A program made the position numbers and the translations under genes. The notes beneath the pieces were generated by a model. The model did no database searches and was not told where the DNA came from. It saw nothing but the letters and a program-made list of their open reading frames with translations. A stretch of DNA of 64,000 bases from Aphrocallistes beatrix (Eukaryota; Porifera; Hexactinellida; Sceptrulophora; Aphrocallistidae), in contig OY725496.1 in assembly GCA_963281255.1 (NCBI GenBank), positions 3,038,001 through 3,102,000 of the forward strand, read 5' to 3'. The number at the start of each line of letters is the position of its first letter. The first letter of the stretch is position 1. Positions 27,201-32,956 of the stretch are shown piece by piece.

Positions 27201-30200
27201 TAATAAATAACATAAGCTGACACAGTTAATTAACGATGAAGAAATATTGCTCGGTTAACTGATTTGGGTTATCTCCCTAAATAGTATATCTATTTTTCAG
27301 TTTTTTGTCGCTGGTTAACCCTCTGGGCTGTGGGCAAACAAAAATTATCGAAGCCTAAATCAGTTTACCAACTCAAGCCGGATGAGCAAAATATATTTCT
27401 CTACCATTAAGCGGGTTCATGTATAGCGTTCTTGTGGTGAAAAATTAAAAATCAGGAATTACAAAATTTCAAAAATTAAGCAGCTTTATTTTAGGCAATT
27501 TACTGACCTCTTCTTGTGGCGAGATAGTCTGTTCAATTTCAGCGAGTTGATCACTCCATTGATTCAGTTTTGTGTTTATCTCACTCATCTTCAACTAATG
27601 ATATGTTACACCGAATCAGATAAATGTAAGACCCAGAAGAATGTGTGAAATATATTAGTGAATCATAATTGTTTTGGGTACGGGAAAATAATATCATTCT
27701 TTGTTGATGAGTTTAACAAGACTTGAATGTAAAATTATACGGTGACTGACTTACTTGTCCAAAAGGTATATTATACCATTCAGATATCTTGATTTGACCG
27801 ATGGCCACAGAATCCCACAACTGCTTCCTTGTAGTGATCTTAGCCTGGAGTTTCACGACTCCCTCAAATTGCGAACTCAGTGAGGCTGCTTCACCCTCCT
27901 CCACGAGAGCGAGCAGCTGACACTCACTCTCTTTCATCTTCAACCTCAAGTCTGAGTAGTAAATAATTGAACATTAGAATCCAAACGAGGAGAAATAGGA
28001 ATGGAGTGTTTGATAATCTTCACATTATGAATATCCGTATTTACTATTTTACATTTATAGTTTCTAATTACGAAAATAGGATTCTACATGATACGCGTAA
28101 TCATAGGCGCCGAACCGGGGGGGCTAGTGGGGCTCAAGCCCCCCTGGATTCGAAGATGGCTCATAGACGCAATGCAAAATTTAGGGCTGAGCCCCCACTC
28201 AGAACCCCCAAATTGTCCATATATTTCGGAAAGTTCGGCGCCCTTGCGCGAAATACCGGTTAATTAGTTGACATTAATCACACATACTCTGTATACAAAC
28301 ATGAGTCCCGCTTAATACATCTTACTCACGGCGCAACAAAGATTCATGAATAAAGCGGGATGATCTATGTACATCAGTGAAACCAGTGCATTAAGACTAG
28401 ACACTAACTAATTCCGTATTACACCAGCAGGCTGGCGTGAACAGAGGCACGCCTCGTGTAAGTCGTTCTAGAACTGTACTAACAATCAAGCAATATTAGA
28501 ATAAAGACTTACGAATAAACTCTTTCTCAATCCTCTCTACGCTGTCTCTGTTATCCTGAGGCTGTTCTATCCACTGAGTAAGGCTCCCAGTGTTCGCTTC
28601 CTGCACAAGGTCTAGTGCAAGCCTCTCCAGCTGAGAGAAGTCCCTCCTCAGCTCTGACACCACGTTCCCCTGCTCTTCCGAAATGAAGCTGGAGATGGAC
28701 TGCAGATAAGTGAGATACTTGTACCATTTAGGGATGATGACAGCATGCTTCTCCTCCAGGTCCTCCACTTGCACTACGGTCGAGCTCTGCAGGAGTTCGT
28801 ACATCTCATCCAGCTCTTTCTTCAGCAGCAGCATGCCGTTCTTGTCCTCCTTCATCTGAGTGAACATCTGAGTGAACTGAACGAAGTTGTCCGTGTCTAG
28901 CTGTATCTGACTGATCGTCTGGATGTTCTCCTGGATGCTCTCCATGAATCGGTTGTAGCAGTCACAATACTGATTAAAGGAGACTTGGAATAGATTCTCC
29001 GCGGCCACTTCTAAACGATTTCTGAGGCTGGATTTCATCTCACTCAAATCTAACTGTAAACATATATGCAAATTGTATATAGTATACTTAGACAAGCAGG
29101 AAGTCAGGAATTATCAAACGTTTTGTCTGACTTAATTCCAATCATTTAGTGATCATGATGCTAGAGAATACTTGGTTGTTTTAAACTGATAATAGCAAAT
29201 TTTATATGTGACAACATCAACTTTAAACGAGTGAGTTACGACTCCTATGGAACTTATACTTAATAGCGTGTCTATTCGGATCAACAATTCAACACACCTG
29301 AAAGAGCTGTTTGTCTATGGACCAGACCTCTGGCACACTTTCCATCCGCTCTGACCAAATGGAGATATTCTCGTATAAACAGTTCAGATCTCCGAAGCAC
29401 AACTTCGAGTCTGTATATTCCTGGCCCCCCCACACCTGAATGAATGCAACCATCTCCAACATCCACTTTAAGAAATCGAGCTTAGTGCTAATCTCTGCGT
29501 TAGCTTTCCTCAGCACTGCCAATAATGTCAGCTCTTCATTTTTTGTAACTTCCAGGAGTTTACACTTCAGTCTACAAACATTCATAACGTTTCGTTCTAC
29601 ATCTCTATTAGCTTGATCGAATAGTAGCGGCTATTTTAAGATTTAAGGAGAACGGTTTTTTCATGAGTTTCCGAAATAATTCAGGAAAAAAATAACTTTT
29701 TTTGTTTGATTTTTTTCACATCGTCATTTCTCCGGTTTTAAACAGTGACCAATGTAATATTTCACGCTTACATGTTTTGTATCCTCTTCTTGCGGATAGA
29801 CTCGCCCTGGTATTCTCTCGTCTGATGTGTGAATGAGCGCTTTTCACCAGAAGCATTCTGCTTCTCAGTAAGAATTGAGTGCGCCACCACCTGCCGCACG
29901 AAGGAGAGCTTGCATGTCCGAGAGGTAGGCTTCTCCTCTTCAGCCTCGGAAGCTTTCTTCAGCTCATTGTTCGTCGTCTCGCTGAGGAGAGGTCGGTCTA
30001 TTTTCTCCAGTTCGTGGTAGTGGTCGCTGAAAGGGGCGAGGAGGACATCGTACAGGTCGCTCCTCTTGACCAAGCAATCCATCACGAACACACCGTTCTC
30101 TCGCACCACATTCACCGCGAGGGAGATGGAGGGGGAGGCGTCCTCCTGCGAGATGCTGAGGTAGCTGAGGTAGGAAGCGGCGGCGGCTAGTGCAAACTGC

Positions 30201-32229
30201 TTAAGTGCTGAGTGCAGGGAGAAGTCGAGGAAAGAGGAGAGCCTGGGAATGAGCCTGACCGCCGTGAGCACGCGGGCTCTCTGCTGCATCAGCCTGCGCA
30301 GCGCGCGGGACTGAGTGCTGAGTGGAAGAGCCTTGGAGCCCGCGGCCCTCCCGTCCTCCAGCTCGATGCTCTGCTCGCAGAAGGAGAGCTCCTGTCGCAG
30401 CGAGCAGCACAGTTGCTCCAGCTGCTCGGAGCCCTGCGCGTAGAGCTGCTTCACTTCGCTCAGCGCGCGTCTCCTGAACTCGCGGATCCTGCCGTCCACG
30501 CACTCGATGGAGAGCAGGACTGCGGGACTGCGAGGGAAGAGCTCCACGCCTGCCAGCCTCGGGGGCCATTGGGAGGCTGAGTTGAGGAGTGGCAGGAAGC
30601 ACGGGACCTGAGAGGACGGGAGTAGAGAGCAGATTCATGACTGAGGGGATCACAGCACTGACCTGGAGCAGGAGGTTCTCTTGCAGGAACTCCCGGACCT
30701 TCTCCTGTCTGATGAGAGCTGTCACCCGCTTCCAGCGCCGGATAGCCTTGAGCAGAGAAAATCGTCCGAAGAAGGGGAGCATTTTAAGTCCCCTGAAGAG
30801 GGTAGCCTCCCTCTGCCAGGCCACCAGACTACTGGACTCTGTGGTTCCGTCCGGGAAATGCCGGACCACTCCAAAGGCAGATATGGTGTAGAACTCTTTG
30901 CTGGGAGGAGGAGCCGGGGGCTGGGGCGCAGACTCGCTGAATATCACCAGCTTGTACGGGTCGTAGCAGGGACTGGTAGGATCAAGTTTCAGATAGAAGA
31001 ATCTGTTCTCTCCTCCGCAGGCGAAATACTTGATCACTTCCTCCCCTGTCCTTGGACTCTTTGTTTGAATCTTCGTTAGGGATTTCTCTAAAGTTAGAAT
31101 TAAATTGAATGACATTGCAACTGAAAAAGATCATACGAACAAGATGTGTATAATGTTAGCAAGTACAACTGACTCTTGAGTCCATGAGGAAGAGGGAGCA
31201 GTTGAGGCCGAGCAGGGGGAGTGACAGACTTTGCAGCTCTCTGCTCTGGCGCCTGGTGCGCAGTGAGCGGGAGAGAAGAAGAGAGGTGCAGATCCAGAGG
31301 CAGCTCTGTTATCCCCAGCCCTCCCCTCTTGCCCCGCTGCAGCCGCACCACCTGAGAGAGCACTGCAGGGAGGCTGGACCTCAGATCTGCTATGGAGGGA
31401 GGAGGAGGGTGCGGGCTGTAGGAAGGGAGGGAAGATGGGTCGAAGAGGAAGAGATCATCTGGAGAGAGACAGTATACATCCCATGTACAAGTAAGAATTG
31501 TTATAGTACTGTAAATGGAATTGATAGAAACAGAAGAGAAATTAAAAATATTGATCGACAGACCGATATTGCAATTTTAGAGAGATGTTCAGGTATTAGT
31601 GAGATCTCAACTACGAATGTGAGTATTCAACAACACATAACCTGATTTTTGCATTTGGAAGTTAGAATTAATAAATGAATACGTGTGTGCGTTTTTCTAT
31701 TCTGATTCGTGTTTTTCTGGTGCTCTACTATCGGTTTTTCGACATAGAAAATCATAATAAAGAAATTGAGCTGTGCCCCACCTTTATGTTTGCCATGGGT
31801 AGAGAGGAGAGAAAACTTGAACTCTGCATTCTGTTCCAGCGGATTGTAATTGTCAGATGTCAAAATATCCATACTTGCTAGTGCGTTGGAAGAAGGTGGG
31901 ATTTCTAAGCTGCCCTGACGAATTGAAACAGAATCCATTAGTGGCTGCAGTATCTGCAAAAGCTCCTCTCTCCGTTGCACCTGCTTGCCCTCGGAGAGTA
32001 GGAACACAGAGAGCCTGTTCAGGTAATGCAGGAGATCTCTTCGCCCTCTCAGTTCTTTCCGAGATGAGCAATCTTCCAGCGCTTGTAAAGCTCCACACAC
32101 TCTATTCCAACAGTCGGAGTCCACAGGGTTTGAGAAAGCCCCCAATACACAGTTGATGAACTCGCTTACCTCGTCTTCTCTCGTCTTTAGATCATCACTG
32201 CATATATGTTGCAGGAAAGGTTCTTCCAT
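1..32229 (-). CDS. DNHD1: Non-canonical dynein heavy chain, DNHD1-like (14 exons, 3' end outside window)
   Basis: Giant dynein heavy chain read on the minus strand. Exons traced from GT-AG sites and matching phases: 32229-31782, 31458-31174, 31120-30663, 30607-29772, 29571-29298, 29053-28513, 27951-27755, 27594-27508, 25142-25031, 24190-23969, 20124-19652, 17135-16928, 7594-3007, 2925-1. They total about 11.65 kb of coding sequence, and the AAA6/C-terminal part lies beyond position 1. Order: N-terminal tail, DHC_N2 linker, AAA1-AAA4, stalk with microtubule-binding domain, AAA5. Lost nucleotide motifs in AAA1 and AAA4, plus an N-terminal block with an 'ISAFGVV...WQREATLF...LPFF' pattern, point to the divergent DNHD1 class rather than a motor axonemal dynein. 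That class assignment is from memory of the family; dynein heavy chain identity itself is secure. Three other genes lie in its introns on the opposite strand. Least certain points are the first Met and the acceptor of the last exon. Confidence 0.85.
3007..7594 (-). CDS. DNHD1: Dynein exon 13: end of linker, AAA1 (dead), AAA2, AAA3, start of AAA4 (dead)
   Basis: A single 4.6-kb exon, from an acceptor CTCCAG|TACGGG to a donor CACAG|GTAACC. AAA1 is recognisable by 'LTPLTEKCIFNLCLAM', but the P-loop GPAGTGKTET is replaced by GTHSADNSEV (about 6760-6791) and Walker B CFDEFNR by YLVNLDK (about 6615-6645). AAA2 keeps a P-loop GPTLSGKTT (about 5780-5807) and 'FLFDGKLD'. AAA3 keeps GPVGAGKTG (about 4720-4750) and 'ALFIDDFSFP'. 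AAA4 has 'LLFAAERKLGRITLVRLAA', so its P-loop is gone. In motor dyneins AAA1 is the essential ATPase, so this protein probably cannot power movement. The open frame across 1,515 codons argues for selection, not decay. Confidence 0.92.
7595..8634. other. Intron 12 segment, septin 5' flank, no gene seen
   Basis: AT-rich intron sequence of the dynein gene, which also forms the upstream region of septin 7. Reading frames here are short and low complexity. No TATA box or repeat could be defended. Confidence 0.5.
8635..9900 (+). CDS. SEPTIN7: Septin 7-like GTPase, intronless
   Basis: Septin of 421 residues, the usual family length. The opening 'GYVGFANLPNQV' is characteristic of the SEPT7 group. 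GTPase motifs: P-loop GASGLGKST at residues 35-43 (the group usually has Glu as second residue), G3 DTPGFG at 92-97, G4 AKAD at 173-176. The septin unique element 'RGRSYPWGVVDIEN...HCDF' follows, then the conserved 'RTHMQDLKD', and a C-terminal coiled coil from about residue 320 ending in a Lys-rich tail. SEPT7 occupies the end or centre of septin hetero-oligomers and acts in cytokinesis, cilium base and sperm annulus in animals. The gene is one exon, on the opposite strand to the dynein gene and inside its 9.3-kb intron 12. An AATAAA lies about 190 bases after the stop. Confidence 0.95.
   Translation: MEKILSGYVGFANLPNQVHRKAVKKGFEFSLMVVGASGLGKSTLINSLFLTDLYVENGYQAPNIRLPKTTTTQCSAVHIIEGGVRLQLTLVDTPGFGELVDNTECWDPILKYIDSRYEEFLTAESRINRQNIPDLRVHACLYFLAPNGHGLRQLDIDFMKQLHRKVNIVPVIAKADTFSPEECSAFKHKILQDIHQHGIEIYNFPDYDFEDEEDARTNKKLKESIPFAIIGSNTIVEVNSKRVRGRSYPWGVVDIENDEHCDFNTLRNMLVRTHMQDLKDITNNLLYERYRVQKLSKMLNISDSQLSSKLSGADFNGGNPMDVLERERLDQEEKLSKMEEQMESVFQEKVREKLMKHREFQADLQRRKEAMMEAQEKERQELAERRRRYDDDRKVFEEEKLRIVMSTGKSGKKDSKSKDKR
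9901..10741. other. Septin 3' flank
   Basis: AT-rich sequence following the septin stop. It has an AATAAA at about 10090 (in ctaataaaacat), a plausible polyadenylation signal. Nothing else is supported up to the mariner element. Confidence 0.45.
10742..12069 (+). mobile_element. mariner-family transposon (degenerate)
   Basis: A 1,328-bp element between TA dinucleotides (10740-10741 and 12070-12071). Its ends are inverted: CGGGCGTTCAATAAGTA at the left and TACTTATTGAATGCCCG at the right. Length and termini are those of mariner elements. It lies in dynein intron 12, between septin 7 and the nested hAT elements. Confidence 0.9.
10942..12006 (+). pseudogene. mariner transposase, D,D34D type, broken
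   Basis: DNA-binding helix-turn-helix region ('LPYSTIVDWARSFREGR', 'GRPRAGSP'-like) followed by the catalytic domain. The triad is visible: TGDETW, HDNARPH, and SPDLAPCDF, with 34 residues between the second and third Asp, which defines classic mariner. The reading is broken by a one-base shift shortly after the ATG at 10942, a stop just before SPDLAP and a second stop right after CDF. It is therefore not expected to make active enzyme. Confidence 0.9.
12072..12823. other. Intron sequence, no gene seen
   Basis: AT-rich intron spacer between the mariner and the hAT element. A loosely repeated 'gaacacc...gaggtgttca' pattern around 12225-12350 may be an old MITE end; I could not define it. Confidence 0.4.
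13512..16743 (-). mobile_element. Inner hAT element (TTF/ZMYM-type), inserted in the outer one
   Basis: A 3,232-bp element with ends CAGAGCCGTAAC at 13512 and GTTACGGTACTG at 16743. Its 8-bp duplication cctagggg is intact (13504-13511 and 16744-16751). Subterminal sequences 'gcgcccggggc' recur at both ends. Both its own and the host element's duplications are exact, so this is a clean hAT-in-hAT nest. Confidence 0.95.
13749..16273 (-). pseudogene. hAT transposase with TTF-type and hATC domains, broken
   Basis: Three consecutive minus-strand blocks: 16273-15770 (basic N-terminus, acidic linker), 15663-14587 (catalytic core with 'FSIMFDCTPDISHQEQM', 'GQGYDNGSNMSGKYSGVQ' and 'YVPCSAHTLNLAGVHA', signatures of ZMYM/TTF-type hAT proteins), and 14647-13749 ending in the hATC dimerisation domain 'FLTLPVTVASCERSFSKLKL'. 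A stop after the first block and frameshifts between later blocks make it a pseudogene. The decay is modest, so the insertion is probably not very old. Confidence 0.92.
16928..25142 (-). CDS. DNHD1: Dynein linker exons 9-12
   Basis: Exon 9 (25142-25031) carries the 'LLADPGMKSHFWHVLF' signature, equivalent to the conserved 'L..P.M..RHW' of dynein DHC_N2. Exon 10 (24190-23969) holds the following helical stretch ending in CCG|GTAAGT. Exon 11 (20124-19652) carries 'VWMDCQAKWIYLSSIF', the linker signature. Exon 12 (17135-16928) carries 'ARAFYLSEPQILDLY' and 'PKALLPHLRLCFPGV'. Phases run 0, 1, 1, 0, 1 and join exon 13 cleanly. The introns between them hold CatSper2 (before exon 9), the NHL gene (between exons 10 and 11) and, after exon 12, septin 7 and the nested hAT elements. 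Confidence 0.85.
17300..17547. mobile_element. hAT-type MITE (248 bp)
   Basis: Terminal inverted repeats CAGTGGCGTAGCCAGG and CCTGGCCACGCTACTG, with an exact 8-bp duplication cgtatcgg (17292-17299 and 17548-17555). No coding capacity. Related ends occur at 18180-18195 and 32680-32696, and its inner 'gcgctgtaagc...cccagtggg' motif recurs near 62935. Confidence 0.92.
17682..17958. mobile_element. pogo/Tigger-like MITE (277 bp)
   Basis: Inverted ends CAGTACACCCTCGCTAATC and GATTAGAGGTGTACTG with flanking TA dinucleotides. Non-coding. The end sequence resembles pogo-superfamily MITEs of animals. Confidence 0.85.
18010..18195. mobile_element. Truncated hAT MITE end
   Basis: The right end CCTGGCCACGCCACTG at 18180-18195 matches the termini of the 17.3-kb MITE, and the inner part has C/G-rich blocks ('ggggggcctaggcaccccc'). 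No matching left terminus was found. It sits next to a copy of the 'gtggagccatagccaaaagac' motif of the Helitron-like family. Confidence 0.55.
18198..18226. repeat. (TA)n microsatellite
   Basis: About 14 TA dinucleotides in a row, at the junction between the truncated hAT MITE and the Helitron-like repeat. Confidence 0.9.
18228..18527 (-). mobile_element. Helitron-like repeat, copy A (internally deleted)
   Basis: Reverse-oriented, shortened copy of the family also found at 48577-49119 and 63275-63827. Its 5' end (here on the right) is tccttactattaaaactcg. The shared body includes 'catgtgggagt.ttttggctatggc'; the 3' end is a GC-rich palindromic tract ending in cgcttgt. Around 300 bp against about 545 bp for the other copies. 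The Helitron-like label rests on the lack of inverted ends, the conserved TC start and the terminal hairpin. Confidence 0.6.
18532..18928. mobile_element. Tc1/mariner-like MITE
   Basis: Inverted arms of roughly 75 bp, starting caccaaccagacaaaagta and ending with its imperfect complement ...ccccttggtg, with TA on both sides. A further half copy begins at about 18941 (cctaccggacaaaagta). Confidence 0.7.
18990..19651. other. Intron spacer with short TTC-rich irregular repeats
   Basis: Between 19240 and 19420 the phrase 'ggacttattcctac' recurs about four times in degenerate form. No gene or transposon end could be defined. Confidence 0.45.
20125..22271. other. Dynein intron 10 segment upstream of the NHL gene
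   Basis: AT-rich, no gene seen. Contains the small inverted-repeat element at 20726-20820 and a run of 'acccgaccc' motifs near 21915-21965. Reading frames here are short and without recognisable domains. Confidence 0.5.
20726..20820. repeat. Small inverted-repeat element (95 bp)
   Basis: Perfect 12-bp ends TAGAATGCCCAG and CTGGGCATTCTA enclosing a GC-rich centre. Possibly a tiny MITE. Confidence 0.6.
22272..23537 (+). CDS. NHL-repeat protein without RING or B-box
   Basis: A 421-residue protein. Residues 1-130 are helical and resemble the coiled-coil part of TRIM proteins, but no RING or B-box cysteines are present. From about residue 145 there are NHL/beta-propeller repeats: 'YGLAADPDTGRIYVADYDMSDILVYNQNG', 'GPRKLAVDGDFLYV', 'VMRIYTQDGNLLQKF', 'HDPKGVCITRDYRIIVV'. 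NHL propellers bind RNA or protein. The gene is intronless, on the opposite strand inside dynein intron 10, with an AATAAA at about 23704. It may belong to a multicopy family in this genome (inference). Substrate unknown. Confidence 0.85.
   Translation: MSSTFHKASIPNLESYQTAFHTFKLRNDENKTQIFQAVSELRLISKSELESHISVLSDLDTIETSLLNKINGLAELRDVLEWMFLELSKYLSKPINNKHIQNIFEELFNEMIRIIFIKIPIVDIEWRMTSAKNRRKQIPTIQMSHNPYTLLEYPIWTNAKRGMDENMFQFSYGLAADPDTGRIYVADYDMSDILVYNQNGAYLTSFKSQVKLEGPRKLAVDGDFLYVIASSGILLKLLKTDGQVLREETLKNFIGGFDVYGTNLYGGDYYQANLYILESTYLSVTEKLVLKPLINKNENFSNLRIQDLKSREEGVYILFKSIKNILQLFSYQGVRLRCFLSDISINDVWFFNFDPNSNIIITSSNNSVMRIYTQDGNLLQKFEKHSDSSPETIHDPKGVCITRDYRIIVVNGKKEHCLQCF
23538..23968. other. NHL gene 3' flank
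   Basis: Contains the polyadenylation signal near 23704 and, near 23850-23866, a CRE-type palindrome gatgacgtcatc sharing 15 bases with motifs elsewhere in the window. Confidence 0.45.
24191..25030. other. Dynein intron 9, no gene seen
   Basis: AT-rich intron with a (TTAA)n microsatellite at about 24594-24618. No coding or transposon signature was supported. Confidence 0.5.
25588..27087 (+). CDS. CATSPER2: CatSper2, sperm cation channel alpha subunit, intronless
   Basis: A 499-residue six-transmembrane voltage-gated channel subunit. The N-terminus 'SSIIEEFQMLEGISDQGVV' matches the CatSper2 N-terminal helix. S1-S6 span about residues 115-360. S4 is 'KYLRALRIVRSLKLI' with charges at R218, R221, R224 and K227. 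The pore filter TLDQW (305-309) fits the CatSper [TS]xDxW Ca2+ filter. After S6 comes a Ser-rich linker and a conserved C-terminal block 'VHEYTKTLAMEPDNVLWSRE...NYYQVMEELFENIEEAKELE', which is diagnostic for CatSper2. CatSper is a tetramer of four different alpha subunits giving flagellar Ca2+ entry, so three partners must be elsewhere. Intronless, antisense in dynein intron 8; AATAAA at about 27202. Confidence 0.95.
   Translation: MEKTNPNSKKDGKYAHLSRHTSFFRSSIIEEFQMLEGISDQGVVNPPIYNTSDIQDKAILNKILQNPSQLIKFKTYVKDPADSEVQGKATTHLVNKNREMVSQFTQKFFSNPHFHKIGPGLLILNCVTLAVSGELEGFEAGSWQHAVKTTLDLLDLVIIAVLSFEIVLKWLDNFQKFWYCWWNIFDLVIISFTTVPAIMSLIPSTPGSLLHTATKYLRALRIVRSLKLISRVSGLKIIVLTLLEAFQSMAFILVLLFAVAYIFAIVAVSLFQPTQEIESYLYFAAYYRSFSSLHDAILTLYQLFTLDQWYRVYRAAASVISTDMQVVLLIYIILWIWLGAFIFKNIIVGIIVENFEIISAQLTNENMKEEKEKKNKRILSAWNNQLCEKSSELSSPSDGHSSQKSGRKESSSGESPTNRIPRYSSSSLTDMHEECQGWQAAVHEYTKTLAMEPDNVLWSRENLFNYYQVMEELFENIEEAKELERIAGEYIIKLFDKTT
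27088..27507. other. CatSper2 3' flank
   Basis: The CatSper2 stop codon is the start of a CRE palindrome (ctgacgtcatcgtcac at 27085-27100). A polyadenylation signal AATAAA lies at 27202-27207. No further gene. Confidence 0.5.
27508..32229 (-). CDS. DNHD1: Dynein tail exons 1-8
   Basis: Eight exons encode the N-terminal tail. Exon 1 starts at a Met at 32229 and ends at an AAG|GTGGGG donor. Exons 2-4 (31458-29772) are visibly GC-rich and include the 'EFYTISAFGVVRHFPDG' segment followed by 'WQREATLF' and 'LPFFGRF', a pattern of axonemal/DNHD1 tails. Exons 5-8 are mostly helical and carry the 'RKQLWDSVAIGQIKISEW' segment that precedes the linker in dyneins. Phases join without breaking the frame (for example exon 1 leaves one base, exon 2 supplies two). 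Function of the tail in this family is dimerisation and binding of intermediate chains; whether this protein keeps that is unknown. Confidence 0.75.
28104..28245. repeat. GC-rich dispersed repeat ('aggcgccgaacc' family)
   Basis: Holds 'cataggcgccgaacc', 'cccccctggattc', 'catagacgcaatgcaaaatt' and 'ggctgagcccccac'. The same order appears on the opposite strand at 56585-56715. It lies in dynein intron 6. No inverted ends were found, so class is unknown. Confidence 0.7.
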
Positions 32230-32956
32230 GAAATTACTTAGCTACGCATACACTTTCAAAATAACTAAAACAGAATGAAATGGTGTGTTGTTATGGTTAA
32301 AAGTCACTTTCCTAGTCTCTCCAACTGGAATAGCTAGTTATGTACAGACAAAGTATTGGATCATTCTGCGGCAGCTTAGCTACATCTGGCACACATGGGC
32401 ATATTTCATAGTTAACATCATTGGTAGGCATTGGCGTCGTTTAACAAATATTTCGGTGGAGACGAGGTTTGCTTTCATTGATAAAGTCATAATTTAGAAT
32501 AATGATTCCGAACCTCGATCGAATTAGCCGAAATTAAGAAACAATAAGAAAATATGCGACAGCTCTAAATACTAAGGGGATTTTGACATGAGTGGGAGTA
32601 TCAATGTCTATTCGACTGTAAAACTAACATTTGTAATTAATCCACAGCAAGACTCGAGGTATAGGCTGTGATTTAACTATTCTGGCTACGCCACTGATTA
32701 TCGGCATATTTGACATATAGAACACTTTGCTGTAGAGAAATTTCAGAAATTTGAAAAAAAAAGTTTGGAAACTGGGCAATATTTAATATTAGAGTTTATA
32801 GTTAGAGAAGAAAGAGAATGAGAGCTCATATAGTAGAATTGTAATTCCACTTGACACTTGTGACAAAGGTAAGAATTGTATATAGTACATACAATACCTA
32901 TAATGATACCCTGTTTCACTGTGTTGCAAAATAGCACAGATATAGTAAATGTTCTA
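32230..32956. other. Spacer between dynein 5' end and ANAPC11
   Basis: The two genes share the minus strand, so this is the promoter region of the dynein gene and the 3' flank of ANAPC11. A solo hAT end (ctggctacgccactg) lies at 32682-32696. No core promoter motif could be defended. Confidence 0.5.

Noticed and set aside
29879-30580. Plus-strand frames opposite dynein exon 4
   Set aside because: Shadow frames of a GC-rich exon with low-complexity composition.
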